DNA of 39,755 nucleotides from Hydrogenophilales bacterium CG12_big_fil_rev_8_21_14_0_65_61_21 (GTDB lineage Bacteria; Pseudomonadota; Gammaproteobacteria; Burkholderiales; Thiobacillaceae): contig PFGT01000060.1 in assembly GCA_002782005.1 (NCBI GenBank), positions 81,456 through 121,210 of the forward strand, written 5' to 3'. Both the position numbers and the translations under genes were made by a program. Positions 28,505-39,243 of the stretch are shown here, one piece after another; within the stretch, counting starts at the first letter, position 1, and each line of letters opens with the position of its first letter. A model generated the notes under the pieces. It made no database searches and was not told the origin of the DNA. It saw only the letters and a list, made by a program, of their open reading frames with translations.

Positions 28505-28536
28505 AAATCGTTACCACCAGGTCGGGCGGAGTGCGC

Positions 28537-28564
28537 TTGCATATTGCCTGTCCGACGGTATAAT
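28537..28564 (+). promoter_or_regulatory. Promoter of tRNA-Asp
   Basis: TTGCAT (28537-28542) and TATAAT (28559-28564) are 16 bases apart, 44 bases before the tRNA. The -10 is perfect. The distance implies a short 5' leader. Confidence 0.75.
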
Positions 28565-28608
28565 GCGCGACTCCGTGCCGCCTGGCGCGGCAAGCGGTTC
28601 GCAGTATT

Positions 28609-28685
28609 GGAGTGGTAGTTCAGTTGGTTAGAATACCGGCCTGTCACGCCGGGGGTCGCGGGTTCGAGTCCCGTCCACTCCGCCA
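28609..28685 (+). tRNA. tRNA-Asp (anticodon GTC)
   Basis: Acceptor GGAGTGG pairs with CCACTCC, the anticodon stem CCGGC/GCCGG encloses CTGTCAC (anticodon GTC), the T-arm is CGGGTTCGAGTCCCG-like, and CCA is encoded. Confidence 0.97.
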
Positions 28686-28734
28686 ACAAGTTCTCAATCG
28701 GTCGATTGCCTCAGCATCAATACCGTCTCGCAGC

Positions 28735-29541
28735 TCACCACTTTACGACGTGGACATTGCTCAACGAACGGCCCAGAAAGCGCTCGCCGATGGCCTGGAA
28801 GCGCAAGGGCACATCGGTAACCCAGAAGTGATACTCCGCCGGCGTCCGCGAGGCGGTATGCAGATTCAGGTCGGTCAACAGGGCCGCCGTGCGTTCGGCC
28901 ATGGCTTCGGCCGAGTCGACCAGGACGACATCGGGGCCGGCCACTTCGCTCAATAGTGGTTTCAAGAGCGGGTAATGGGTGCAACCGAGGACCAGGGTAT
29001 CGATCTTTTCCGCCAGCACCGGCTTGAGGTATTCCTGGGCGGTCAAGCGGGTGACCGGGTGATCCAGCCAGCCTTCCTCCACCAGGGGCACGAACAGGGC
29101 GCAAGCCTGGGAAACGACGCGTGCATTCGGTTCGACCTGGTGTATGGCGCGGCCATAGGCGTTGCTATTGACGGTGGTCGGGGTGCCGATGACCCCGATG
29201 CGGCGGCTTCGTGTCGCAGCCAGGGCATTCAGCGCACCCGCCTCGATCACGTCCAGCACCGGCGCCGGCGACAGGTCCCGCACCACTTGCGACGATACGG
29301 CGGCCATGGTGTTGCAGGCGATGATTAACAGCTTGACCTGTTTTTCCAGCAGGAATTCGGCGATCTGGGTGGTGTAATGGCCGATGGTCTCCACCGATTT
29401 GACGCCATACGGCACGCGGGCGGTGTCGCCGAAATAATGGATGTGTTCGAACGGCAGGCGCTCCATCAGGGCGCGCACGACGGTCAGGCCGCCGACGCCG
29501 GAATCGAATACGCCGATGGAATTTTGTGGGTCGAGATGCAT
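28735..29541 (-). CDS. murI: Glutamate racemase
   Basis: A 268-residue enzyme that makes D-glutamate for peptidoglycan. It has the N-terminal GVFDSGVGGLTVVRAL (Asp13), the two catalytic cysteines Cys76 (LLIIACNTMAA) and Cys187 (LVLGCTHYPLL), and FGDTARVPYGVKS. It lies 69 bp downstream of queG on the same strand. The ATG is at 29541 (MHLDPQNSIGVFDSG). All key residues are present. Confidence 0.96.
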   Translation of the reverse strand: MHLDPQNSIGVFDSGVGGLTVVRALMERLPFEHIHYFGDTARVPYGVKSVETIGHYTTQIAEFLLEKQVKLLIIACNTMAAVSSQVVRDLSPAPVLDVIEAGALNALAATRSRRIGVIGTPTTVNSNAYGRAIHQVEPNARVVSQACALFVPLVEEGWLDHPVTRLTAQEYLKPVLAEKIDTLVLGCTHYPLLKPLLSEVAGPDVVLVDSAEAMAERTAALLTDLNLHTASRTPAEYHFWVTDVPLRFQAIGERFLGRSLSNVHVVKW

Positions 29542-29610
29542 GGAGCAGTTTTGCCTAGTGTGCTAACGAGCCGCCATTCTTGCAGGTAATGCCGCCGAGA
29601 TGAACCTGAA

Positions 29611-30663
<1,053 letters not shown>

Positions 30664-30672
<9 letters not shown>

Positions 30673-31161
30673 GTTCGAGATGATAGCCAGATTATCGATC
30701 TGCCACTGCTGGATGAGCACGCTACGCTTGATCTCGGTCGTCGCCTGGCCTCGGCAGTGCAGCCGGGGATGACGATCTGGCTGTCCGGCGACCTGGGCGC
30801 CGGCAAGACCACCCTGACCCGCGGACTGTTGCGCGGCCTGAATTTTTTCGGACGCGTGAAGAGTCCGACCTATACACTGCTTGAAATTTATCCATTTTCT
30901 AGCTTTAATCTATATCACTTTGATTTATATCGGTTCGCGGATCCGATCGAGTGGCAGGAGTCAGGCTTTCAGGAGTACTTCAACGCTCGATCGATAGGTC
31001 TGGTGGAATGGCCGGAAAAGGCGGCGGGCATGTTGCCCGAGCCAGACCTGACGATTCGCCTGGACCTGGCCGGAGAGGGTCGCCTGGCGCGGCTGTCCGG
31101 CAATACGGAGGAGGGCAGGCGATGCGCGCGAAAGGTCATGGAGTCGTACTTGCTGGGTTGA
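30664..31161 (+). CDS. tsaE: tRNA threonylcarbamoyladenosine ATPase TsaE
   Basis: A 165-residue P-loop ATPase needed with TsaB and TsaD to make t6A37 in tRNA. The Walker A is SGDLGAGKTTLTRGLL (about 41-56), then VKSPTYTLLEIY, FDLYRFADPIEWQESGF and the Walker B-like GLVEWPEKA. The start ATG 30664 (MHHVRDDSQ) overlaps the divergent queG start; a TTG at 30637 is an alternative. The middle of the gene is AT-rich for this window (30885-30945). Its last 40 bases overlap the amiC start. Confidence 0.94.
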
Positions 31162-32483
31162 TTCTAGCCCTGGCCTGTCCTTGGCCGGCCCTGGCCGGCG
31201 TGGCCGTCAAGGCCGTGCGCCTGTGGCCTGCACCGGATTACAGCCGCATCACCCTGGAATTATCTAATTCTCCGCAATACAAGGTTTTCAGCCTGAAGAA
31301 TCCTGACCGTCTGGTACTGGACCTGACCGGGGTGGATAACGGCCCGGTGTTGCAGGCGGCCAGCGGTCAGGTCGCTACTCAAGACCCGTTGATTGCCAAC
31401 CTGCGTTCGGGACTCAATGCCCCCGGCGTGACCCGCGTGGTGGTCGAGTTGAAGGCCGAGGTCAAGGCCAACGTCTTCACCCTTCCGCCTTTGGGCGAGT
31501 ATGGCCACCGTCTGGTGATCGATCTCTATCCATCGGCCGAGAGTCCGGTGGCCAATGCCGAAGGCCCGGTGGAGAGGGCGATTGCCCAGGTCAGTCAACC
31601 GTCGGCTACCGAGGTCGAGATCGAGTCCAGGGCAACGGCTGCCCACGCCCCGTCATTGCCGCCGGTCGCCTCGCCTGCGCCCGCGCCCAAGCTAGTTGTG
31701 GCCGATAAACCGATCAGGCAGGAAAAGGCGGCCAGCGGCGACAAGCCGAGGCGGTCTGGTTATGTTCGACTTATCACCGTGGCGCTGGATGCCGGCCATG
31801 GCGGCGAGGACCCCGGCGCGACCGGCGCCAACGGCTCGCATGAGAAGGATGTCACGCTGGATGTCGCCCGCCGGCTCAAGGCGCATATCGACAAGATGGA
31901 GAACATGCGCGCGGTGCTGACCCGCGACGGCGATTACTTCATCCCATTGTTCGAGCGGGTAGCAAAGGCCCGTAAGGCGCAGGCCGACCTGTTTGTTTCC
32001 ATTCATGCCGACGCCTTCCCCAACACTGCGGCAAGAGGCTCGTCGGTTTTCGCACTGTCTGAAAAAGGCGCGACCTCGGTGGCCGCGCGCTGGCTGGCCA
32101 AGCGTGAAAACGCGGCCGACCTGATTGGCGGCGTCAACATCGACGTCAAGGATAAATACCTGAAACAGACCCTGATCGACCTTACCCAGACGGCTACCAT
32201 CTCCGACAGCCTCAAACTGGGCCGTGATGTGCTGAGCGAGTTGGGCGACATCAACGACCTGCATCGAGGCCATGTTGAGCAGGCTGGGTTCGCCGTACTC
32301 AAGGCACCAGACATCCCATCCATCCTGGTCGAGACTGCCTTTATCTCCAACCCGGCGGAAGAAAAACGCCTGTTGAGCGAGGCCTATCAGGAACGGCTGG
32401 CGGCCGCCATTGCCGGCGGCATCAAACGCTATTTCGACAAGAACCCGCCGCTGGCCGGTGGCAAGGTAGCGCGCAACCTGTAG
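31122..32483 (+). CDS. amiC: N-acetylmuramoyl-L-alanine amidase, AMIN domain type
   Basis: A 453-residue periplasmic amidase that cuts septal peptidoglycan during cell separation. It has a signal peptide (residues 1-25, ending PALA), an AMIN domain (about 28-138), a Pro/Ala-rich linker, and an amidase_3 domain from about 216. The zinc ligands are His226 (ALDAGHGGED), Glu241 (HEKDVTL) and His295 (FVSIHADAF), with catalytic Glu404 (VETAFISNPAEE). The ATG lies 40 bases inside the tsaE 3' end, the usual tsaE-ami arrangement. There is no LysM domain, which sets it apart from AmiB-like proteins. The symbol is by similarity of type. Confidence 0.92.
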   Translation: MRAKGHGVVLAGLILALACPWPALAGVAVKAVRLWPAPDYSRITLELSNSPQYKVFSLKNPDRLVLDLTGVDNGPVLQAASGQVATQDPLIANLRSGLNAPGVTRVVVELKAEVKANVFTLPPLGEYGHRLVIDLYPSAESPVANAEGPVERAIAQVSQPSATEVEIESRATAAHAPSLPPVASPAPAPKLVVADKPIRQEKAASGDKPRRSGYVRLITVALDAGHGGEDPGATGANGSHEKDVTLDVARRLKAHIDKMENMRAVLTRDGDYFIPLFERVAKARKAQADLFVSIHADAFPNTAARGSSVFALSEKGATSVAARWLAKRENAADLIGGVNIDVKDKYLKQTLIDLTQTATISDSLKLGRDVLSELGDINDLHRGHVEQAGFAVLKAPDIPSILVETAFISNPAEEKRLLSEAYQERLAAAIAGGIKRYFDKNPPLAGGKVARNL

Positions 32484-32582
32484 GCTGCAGCCCGCCTTTA
32501 ACCGGACACTATGGTTCGGCGGTCATTGCATTCCTTGGGCGGTCTACTTACCATGAGGCGCTGACTTCTCTGGTTTAACGCC

Positions 32583-33821
32583 GTGCTCCCGCAGAACATC
32601 CCCATCGCCGAAATCGGCAGGTCCCACATCGATACTCCGGTTCTGGCCGACGATGCGCACGCCCAGGACCACCTGCCGGTGGTCGAGGCGCTGGCCGAGA
32701 TCGCCAGCAACATGAACGCCGACGCCAACGTCGATCAGATGCTGACTCGCTTCCTGGCGATCATGATGCGCCTGTCCAAAGGCAAGGCCGGTGTGGTGCG
32801 AGTGCTGACCTCGGACGGCAGCTACCTGCGCATGGTCGGCTCGATCGGCCTGTCCCCGGCGTTGCAGGATAAGAATCGCTATATGCCGGTAGAGTGCGGC
32901 GTCTGCGGCCAGGCGATCCGATCCCAGTCGCCCCAGATGGATAGCGTGCTGACCGGCTGCAACAAGCAGGTTCGCCATCTCTACTTCGCCCTGCAATGCA
33001 AGACGGTATATGCCATTCCGCTACGCCATAAGGGCAGGGTGCTGGGCGTGTACAACCTGTTCATGGATGGTGACAAGACCTTGCCGCCGGACATCAGCTA
33101 CCTGTTCAATTCGATCAGCGAGCACTTGGGCATAGCCCTGGAGAACGCCCGTCTAACCCGCGAGAACATGCGCATTTCGCTGATGAACGAGCGCACCATG
33201 CTGGCCAACCAGATACACGATTCGCTGGCTCAGACCCTGGCCTACGCCAAGATGCGCCTGGCCGTGCTCAACGATGCCATGATGGAAGGCAACCAGGGCC
33301 AATCTATTCGCTACCTCGGTGACGTCGAGGAAGCGGTCGATATGGCCTACTCTGAATTGAGAAACCTGATTACCCAGTTCCGCGATCGTATCAATCCGCG
33401 CGGTCTGGTGCCGGCCCTGCGGGAGATGGTCGAGAGCTTCCGCAAGAAGGCCAACGCCGATGTCGATTTCCTCAACATTGCCCAGGACGTGGTGCTGATG
33501 CCGGAAGAGGAAATCCAGGTCTTCCACATCATCCAGGAATCGCTTTACAACATCTGCAAGCACGCCCGCGCGCGACACGTCATCGTCACCCTGGACCTGG
33601 AAGACGGTCAGTACATAGTCAACGTGGCCGACGATGGCGTGGGTTTGCACAGCGGCCCGGCGGTCAGCATTGGCAAGAGCTTCGGCCTGACCATCATGCG
33701 GGAACGGGCCGCTAGACTGAACGGCAAGCTGTCGATTGAAAGTCGGCCGGCCGGCGGCACGATCATCCGGCTCACCTTCCCGGCCCGATTGACTGACAAC
33801 CCGGGAGACCTTGCCGCATGA
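32583..33821 (+). CDS. Soluble GAF-domain histidine kinase (NarX-like)
   Basis: A 412-residue kinase without membrane helices. A GAF domain (about 40-190) carries four cysteines, C105, C108 (VECGVCGQAI), C126 and C139. The HisKA_3 H-box is ANQIHDSLAQTLAYAKMRL (His212), followed by the HATPase with ESLYNICKHARA (N323) and NVADDGVGL. The protein resembles the cytoplasmic half of NarX and may respond to a soluble signal; a Cys-bound cofactor is possible. The GTG at 32583 is the first start after an in-frame stop. No ribosome site is seen. It is coupled to the next gene by ATGA. Confidence 0.9.
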   Translation: MLPQNIPIAEIGRSHIDTPVLADDAHAQDHLPVVEALAEIASNMNADANVDQMLTRFLAIMMRLSKGKAGVVRVLTSDGSYLRMVGSIGLSPALQDKNRYMPVECGVCGQAIRSQSPQMDSVLTGCNKQVRHLYFALQCKTVYAIPLRHKGRVLGVYNLFMDGDKTLPPDISYLFNSISEHLGIALENARLTRENMRISLMNERTMLANQIHDSLAQTLAYAKMRLAVLNDAMMEGNQGQSIRYLGDVEEAVDMAYSELRNLITQFRDRINPRGLVPALREMVESFRKKANADVDFLNIAQDVVLMPEEEIQVFHIIQESLYNICKHARARHVIVTLDLEDGQYIVNVADDGVGLHSGPAVSIGKSFGLTIMRERAARLNGKLSIESRPAGGTIIRLTFPARLTDNPGDLAA

Positions 33822-34480
33822 GCCAACCGCGCATCATCCTGGTGGACGACCACACCTTGTTTCGCAAGGGCCTGGCCGAATTATTAGAGCGTGACGGCCT
33901 GGTCAGCGTGGCCGCCATGACCGGCGACCCGACCGAGGTGCAGAGACTGTTGCGCGAACACAGCCCGGATGCCTTGATACTCGATCTCAACATGCCCGGC
34001 ACCGATGGCATCAGCTTGATGCAGCAATTGAAGGCCAGCGGTTTCACCCTGCCCATCATCATCCTCACCGTCAGCGAGGCTGAAGAAAACCTGGCCCGCG
34101 CCCTGCGCGCCGGCGCCAATGGCTACCTGCTGAAAAGCATGGAACCGGATGATGTGGAAGATGCCATTCAGCGCGCGGTGAAGGGTGAAACCGTGGTCGC
34201 ACCAGCCATGACCGCTAAGCTCATCAGCCTGCTAGACAACAAGACCAGCAGTGCTGATTCGCTGCTCAACAGCCTTACCCAGCGGGAGCGGGAAATCCTC
34301 GCCCATCTGGCCAAGGGCGAAAGCAACAAGGCCATCGCTCGCCAGCTCGACATCAGTTACGACACGGTCAAGCTGCATGTCCGTCACATCCTGGCCAAGC
34401 TTAATCTTTCCTCACGCGTCGAAGCAGCGGTGTTCGCGGTCGAGCACAAGCTGACCCCGGCGCCGGACACCGCGAAGTAA
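33818..34480 (+). CDS. NarL/FixJ-type response regulator
   Basis: A 220-residue regulator with a receiver domain (1-120; acidic pair D10/D11, phosphoacceptor D56 in ALILDLNMPG, T84, K106) and a LuxR-type helix-turn-helix (about 150-212; LTQREREILAHLAKGESNKAIA, given as two blocks LTQREREILAHL and KGESNKAIA, then SYDTVKLHVRHILAKL). It overlaps the kinase by 4 bases, so the two form a pair. Target genes are not in view. The end lies 4 bases from the convergent deacetylase gene. Confidence 0.95.
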   Translation: MSQPRIILVDDHTLFRKGLAELLERDGLVSVAAMTGDPTEVQRLLREHSPDALILDLNMPGTDGISLMQQLKASGFTLPIIILTVSEAEENLARALRAGANGYLLKSMEPDDVEDAIQRAVKGETVVAPAMTAKLISLLDNKTSSADSLLNSLTQREREILAHLAKGESNKAIARQLDISYDTVKLHVRHILAKLNLSSRVEAAVFAVEHKLTPAPDTAK

Positions 34481-34484
34481 AACC

Positions 34485-35414
34485 CTATAACCCGGCCAGC
34501 GTCTTGATATGCGCCGCCACGCTGCGGCCCAGCGAGTTCAAGTCATAACCGCCCTCCAGGACTGAAACGATGCGCTTGTCGGCGTGTCGGGCGGCGATAT
34601 CCATGACCGTTTCAGTGATCCAGATGAAGTCCGCTTCGACCAGGCCGAACTGGCCCATATCATCTTCACGGTGGCTGTCGAAACCGGCCGAAAATAAAAT
34701 CATTTCCGGCTTGAAGGCGTCCAGCGCGGGCAGGATGCGGGCCTCGAAGGCGGCGCGGTAGGCGCGGCCGGTGGTGCCGGCGGGTAGCGGAACGTTGATG
34801 ATATGGTCGCTGACCGTGTCGGCACCGGAGTATGGGTAGAAGGGGTGCTGAAAGGTTGAGCAGAGCAGCACCCGCTCGTCGGCCTGAAAGATGTCTTCGG
34901 TGCCGTTACCGTGATGGACGTCAAAATCGACGATGGCGACACGCTTGAGGCCGTGTTCGACCAGGGCGTGGGCGGCGGCGACGGCGACGTTGTTGAAGAT
35001 GCAGAAGCCCATGGCCTGATTGCGGGTGGCGTGGTGGCCAGGCGGTCGAATGGCGCAGAAGGCGTTTTGCACCTTGCTGGCCATGACCTTGTCGACCGCC
35101 CGGACGGCGGCCCCAGCGGCGTGCAGGGCGGCGGCTAGGCTGTGTTCATTCATCGCCGTGTCCGGGTCCAGCTCATAGTGGCCGGGTTCGGTCGGGGCGG
35201 ATGCGAAGATGTGGTCGATATAAGTCAGGTCATGCACCCGGCTCAACTGTTCCTTGGTGGCCAGGGGCGGGTGGTGGAAATGGCAGAGGTAGTCGAAGAG
35301 CTGGGCGGCGTGCAAGCGGTCATCGATGGCGGCCAGCCGGGCTGGCGCTTCGGGGTGCCAGTCGGCGATGAGATGTTTGGCGCAAAGTGGATGAGTGATA
35401 TAGGCGGTGTGCAT
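34485..35414 (-). CDS. Histone deacetylase family protein (AcuC/HDAC-like)
   Basis: A 309-residue class II-like zinc deacetylase fold. The active-site motifs are CAIRPPGHHAT (His-His), GFCIFNNVAVAA, VAIVDFDVHHGNGTEDIF (zinc ligands Asp and His), ILFSAGFDSHRED (zinc Asp) and LEGGYDLNSLG. Bacterial members act on acetylpolyamines or on acetyl-lysine, AcuC reversing acetylation of acetyl-CoA synthetase. It is divergent from a Pat-type acetyltransferase across 126 bp, which makes an acetyl-lysine substrate attractive. No ribosome site is clear before the ATG. Confidence 0.92.
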   Translation of the reverse strand: MHTAYITHPLCAKHLIADWHPEAPARLAAIDDRLHAAQLFDYLCHFHHPPLATKEQLSRVHDLTYIDHIFASAPTEPGHYELDPDTAMNEHSLAAALHAAGAAVRAVDKVMASKVQNAFCAIRPPGHHATRNQAMGFCIFNNVAVAAAHALVEHGLKRVAIVDFDVHHGNGTEDIFQADERVLLCSTFQHPFYPYSGADTVSDHIINVPLPAGTTGRAYRAAFEARILPALDAFKPEMILFSAGFDSHREDDMGQFGLVEADFIWITETVMDIAARHADKRIVSVLEGGYDLNSLGRSVAAHIKTLAGL

Positions 35415-35540
35415 AAGAAACGAAGTTCGCGTCGGATCATCGAAATATAGCGTCTTTCATGGCGGCGTAATGATATTCGTCATAAGATTACAGCGACGCG
35501 ATGAGAGGGCGCGTTTCCCTGTCATTGTCGGAGCAAAGCC

Positions 35541-38219
35541 ATGAGTCAGCACTATCTATTTCCGCTATTCAATCCCCGTTCAGTCGCCGTTTTCGGCGCT
35601 AGCAGCCGTGAGGAATCGGTTGCTGGGGTGATCTTTCGCAACATGCTGGCGGCCGATTTTCAGGGCCAGGTTTATCCAATCAATCCCAAGTACCAGACCC
35701 TGCTGGATCGCCCCTGCTTCGCCAGCGTGGCCGATCTGCCTGAAACCCCAGACCTGGCCATCATTGCCACCCCGGCGCTGACCGTGGCGCCCATACTGGA
35801 GGCCTGCGGCAAGCGCGGTGTACGCTATGCCGTGGTGCTGTCCGCCGGGTTCCGCGAGATGGGGCCGCAAGGCATTGCCCTGGAGGAGCGCCTGCTGGCG
35901 ACGGCGAAGCAATATGGCATTCGTTTCATCGGCCCAAACTGCCTGGGTATCCAGCGGCCGGCCATTGGCCTGAACGCCACCTTCGCCTTGGGTAAGCCGC
36001 TGGTCGGTGAGTTGGCATTGGTGTCGCAGTCGGGCGCGATCTGCACCGCCATGCTGGACTGGGCGACCTCGAACGGCATCGGCTTTTCGACCGTGGTGTC
36101 GAGCGGCGCCTCGGCCGATCTGGATTTTGGCGAGATACTTGACTACCTGGCCAACGACTCGGCTACCCGTGGCATCCTGATGTACATCGAGGGCATACGC
36201 GATGCCCGCCGCTTCATGAGTGCGATCCGCGCCGTGGCGCGGCTGAAGCCGGTAGTGTTGGTGAAAGTGGGCCGCCATGAGGCCGGCTCCAAGGCCGTAG
36301 CCTCGCATACCGGCGCCCTGGTGGGCGGCGACGATGTGTTCGATGCCTTATTGCGCCGCGCCGGCGTGGTGCGGGTGAATACCATATTGCAACTGTTCTC
36401 GGCGGCCCTGGCCCTGTCCTCGCGGGTGAAACCGGCCGGCAATCGGTTGGCCATCGTCACCAACGGCGGCGGCCCCGGTGTCATGGCCACCGACCGGGCG
36501 GTGGATCTGGGTGTGCGCATCGCCGATCTAGCGCCTCAGACCATCGAGAAACTGAATCAGGCGCTACCGTTCAACTGGTCCCATGGCAACCCGATCGATG
36601 TTATCGGCGATGCCGGGGCGGGACGTTATCGGGCCGCTGTGGAGGCTTGTCTGGCCGACCGCGGCGTCGATGGCGTTCTGGTCATGTTGACACCGCAGGC
36701 GATGACCCAGCCGACCGAAGTGGCCGATGCCGTGGTCGCCGCGGCCAAGACCTCCGATAAGCCGGTGCTGACCTGCTGGATGGGCGAGGATCAGGTGGCG
36801 GCCGGGCGCATGGTCTTCCGCAAGGCTGGCATCCCTTATTTCAAGACCCCCGAGCCGGCGGTCGAGGTGTTTTCTTTCATCGCCGACTTCTATGAGAATC
36901 AGCGGCAACTGATGCAGACCCCGGGTTCGCTATCGCATCAGGCTGAGCCGGATGTCGAAGGCGCTCACCTGATCGCCGAGGGTGCACTGGCCCAGGGCCG
37001 GCACTGGCTGAGCGAGGTGGAATCCAAGGCCCTGCTGTCGGCCTTTCACATCCCGGTGGCCCAGACCCTCATCGCGCGCGACCCTACCGAGGCCATGCTG
37101 ATGGCGCAGCAACTGGGTTTCCCTGTGGCCATGAAGGTCAACTCGCCCGACATCAGCCACAAATCCGACGTCGGCGGCGTGCGTCTCGGGTTGTCCAGCG
37201 GTCAGGCGGTGCGGGCGGCCTATACCGGTATGATGGTTGAGGTGAAGAAGCATCGACCGGACGCCAAGCTGGAAGGGGTGGTAATCGAGCCCATGTTGTC
37301 GCGCGCCAATGCCCGCGAGGTGCTGGTCGGCACCATCAGCGACCCGGTGTTGGGGCCAGTGATCGCTTTCGGTTTGGGCGGCGTCGATGTCGAGGCCTAC
37401 CAGGACCGCGCCGTGGCTTTGCCGCCGCTCAACAGCTATCTGGCCCGTGACCTGATCGGCCGCACCAGGGTCGCCAAGCTGCTGGGCGAGTTTCGCGGCC
37501 GCGCGGCGGCCGATATGACGGCGCTGGAGAACGTCCTCTTGCGGGTATCTGAAATGGTTTGCCAATTGCCCTGGCTGGCCGAATTGGACATCAATCCGTT
37601 GCTGGTGGATGAGCATGGCGCCATGGCGGCCGACGCCCGCATCGCCATTGCCTCGCGTCCGCCCGGCGCCGACAAGTACGGCCACATGGCCATCCATCCC
37701 TACCCGGTGCATCTGGTCAGTCATTGGCAAGTGCCCAACGGCACCGACGTTACCATCCGACCGATCCGGCCCGAGGATGCCGAGATCACCCAGGCCTTCG
37801 TCCGCAGCCTGTCCGAAGAGGCCAAGTATTTTCGCTTCATGGACGCCGTGCAGGAACTCTCCCATGTCATGCTGGTGCGGCTGACCCAGATCGATTACGA
37901 CCGCGAAATGGCCCTGTTGGCAGTAATCGAGACGGATGGCAAGGAAGAAGAGATCGGCGTTGCCCGCTACGCCAGCTATCCCGATCAGGTCTCCTGCGAG
38001 TTTGCCGTGGTGGTGGACGACGACTGGCAGCACCAGGGCGTCGCCCACAAGCTGATGGATGTGTTGATGGACGTGGCCCGCTCCAAGGGCCTGCGGACCA
38101 TGGATGGCGAGGTGCTCAAGCGCAACCAGGGCATGCTGAAACTGGCCGCCAGCCTGGGCTTCCGCATCGCGCCGCACCCTGAGGACGACAGCATCAAACG
38201 CGTGAGCCGTTCGCTATAA
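35541..38219 (+). CDS. Pat-type protein lysine acetyltransferase (acyl-CoA synthetase-like plus GNAT)
   Basis: An 892-residue fusion: a CoA-binding domain (about 10-105; [16 protein letters not shown]), a succinyl-CoA-ligase-like region ([31 protein letters not shown] with His256, [16 protein letters not shown]), an ATP-grasp domain (about 490-705; [19 protein letters not shown]), and a C-terminal GNAT domain (about 735-890; [32 protein letters not shown]). Related Pat/PatZ/YfiQ proteins acetylate and inactivate acetyl-CoA synthetase. The His of the ADP-forming synthetases is kept here. The ribosome site CGGAG lies 8 bases before the ATG. Confidence 0.93.
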   Translation: MSQHYLFPLFNPRSVAVFGASSREESVAGVIFRNMLAADFQGQVYPINPKYQTLLDRPCFASVADLPETPDLAIIATPALTVAPILEACGKRGVRYAVVLSAGFREMGPQGIALEERLLATAKQYGIRFIGPNCLGIQRPAIGLNATFALGKPLVGELALVSQSGAICTAMLDWATSNGIGFSTVVSSGASADLDFGEILDYLANDSATRGILMYIEGIRDARRFMSAIRAVARLKPVVLVKVGRHEAGSKAVASHTGALVGGDDVFDALLRRAGVVRVNTILQLFSAALALSSRVKPAGNRLAIVTNGGGPGVMATDRAVDLGVRIADLAPQTIEKLNQALPFNWSHGNPIDVIGDAGAGRYRAAVEACLADRGVDGVLVMLTPQAMTQPTEVADAVVAAAKTSDKPVLTCWMGEDQVAAGRMVFRKAGIPYFKTPEPAVEVFSFIADFYENQRQLMQTPGSLSHQAEPDVEGAHLIAEGALAQGRHWLSEVESKALLSAFHIPVAQTLIARDPTEAMLMAQQLGFPVAMKVNSPDISHKSDVGGVRLGLSSGQAVRAAYTGMMVEVKKHRPDAKLEGVVIEPMLSRANAREVLVGTISDPVLGPVIAFGLGGVDVEAYQDRAVALPPLNSYLARDLIGRTRVAKLLGEFRGRAAADMTALENVLLRVSEMVCQLPWLAELDINPLLVDEHGAMAADARIAIASRPPGADKYGHMAIHPYPVHLVSHWQVPNGTDVTIRPIRPEDAEITQAFVRSLSEEAKYFRFMDAVQELSHVMLVRLTQIDYDREMALLAVIETDGKEEEIGVARYASYPDQVSCEFAVVVDDDWQHQGVAHKLMDVLMDVARSKGLRTMDGEVLKRNQGMLKLAASLGFRIAPHPEDDSIKRVSRSL

Positions 38220-38244
38220 TTTGGGTCAAAGTCAAGGAGCCCTC

Positions 38245-38874
38245 ATGTTGCCCATTCCCGATTCCCTGATCGTTAATTTCGACAAGGCCTTACGCACGGT
38301 GTTCGCCCGCGCCGTCAGCCGCCGTCCCTACCCGGATGCCAAGATTGACGAGGCCGAGATGAGCGAGGCGGAAAAGCGCCACGCCGCCGGCCTGATGCGG
38401 GTCAACCACAGCGGCGAGGTATGCGCCCAGGCGCTCTACCAGGGCCAGGCGTTGACGGCGCGCAACCCCGAGGCGGCCGAGGCGCTGGTCGAGGCCAGCG
38501 ACCAGGAGACCGAGCACCTAGCCTGGTGCGAGCGCAGACTGTATGACTTGGGCAGCCGCAAGAGCGTGCTGAACCCGCTCTGGTACGCGGGGTCGTTCGG
38601 CCTGGGGGTGCTGGCCGGCGCCCTGGGCGACAAGTGGAACCTGGGCTTCCTGGCCGAGACCGAGCGCCAGGTGGAAGGCCATCTCAACAGCCATCTGGCC
38701 TCGCTGCCCGAGCAGGACGCCAAGAGCCGGGCCGTGGTCGAGCAGATGAAGGTGGACGAGATCAAGCACGCCGAGACCGCTATCGCCCACGGCGGCGCCG
38801 ACCTGCCGCTGCCGGTGAAGATGGCGATGAAGCTGTCGTCCAAGCTGATGACCCGGACGGCGTACTACCTATGA
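38245..38874 (+). CDS. coq7: Ubiquinone hydroxylase Coq7 (DMQ monooxygenase)
   Basis: A 209-residue di-iron enzyme that hydroxylates demethoxyubiquinol. The iron ligands are in [46 protein letters not shown] and [12 protein letters not shown]. Use of Coq7 in place of UbiF is typical of many betaproteobacteria. AAGGAG lies 6 bases before the ATG at 38245; a longer frame from 38221 lacks support. Its stop overlaps the next gene (ATGA), and it follows the Pat gene by 25 bp. Confidence 0.95.
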   Translation: MLPIPDSLIVNFDKALRTVFARAVSRRPYPDAKIDEAEMSEAEKRHAAGLMRVNHSGEVCAQALYQGQALTARNPEAAEALVEASDQETEHLAWCERRLYDLGSRKSVLNPLWYAGSFGLGVLAGALGDKWNLGFLAETERQVEGHLNSHLASLPEQDAKSRAVVEQMKVDEIKHAETAIAHGGADLPLPVKMAMKLSSKLMTRTAYYL

Positions 38875-39209
38875 GCTTCGCGGAAGTATTGGCCGGGCTG
38901 CCGGCAGCGGATGATCTGGCGGTCATCGAGTTGACCGGGCCGGATGGCGAGACGGCACGGGTGGAAAACAAACCCCGCAGCCAGGGATCCATGAAGGTGT
39001 ACCGCTACCTGCTGGAGAAGTTTGGCAAGCTCGACCGGGCTGCCGCAGAGGCCGGCCTGATCATGTACGCGGAACACTCCCTCGATGCCCGCGCCCATCC
39101 CGGCACGCATCCCAACATCGATCGCCTGCTCGCCATCATCGCCGACGGCCGGGCCTGGACGGGCAGATGCGTGACGCAGGGGCGTGACGGGGGCGCTGCG
39201 GCGCGCTAA
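38871..39209 (+). CDS. DUF2322 family protein
   Basis: A 112-residue soluble protein matching the DUF2322 pattern: [56 protein letters not shown] (in two blocks, [14 protein letters not shown] and [12 protein letters not shown]), and a variable C-terminus rich in Gly and Arg. The ATG overlaps the coq7 stop, so the two are translated together. The family is found largely in betaproteobacteria and its function is not known. Confidence 0.86.
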   Translation: MSFAEVLAGLPAADDLAVIELTGPDGETARVENKPRSQGSMKVYRYLLEKFGKLDRAAAEAGLIMYAEHSLDARAHPGTHPNIDRLLAIIADGRAWTGRCVTQGRDGGAAAR

Positions 39210-39243
39210 CCGCTGGTTTTCGCCACGCCTTTCTTGTCACTCG

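Noticed and set aside
36930-38177. A 415-codon minus-strand frame opposite the Pat gene
   Set aside because: Antisense shadow; His/Gly/Gln-rich composition and no family features.
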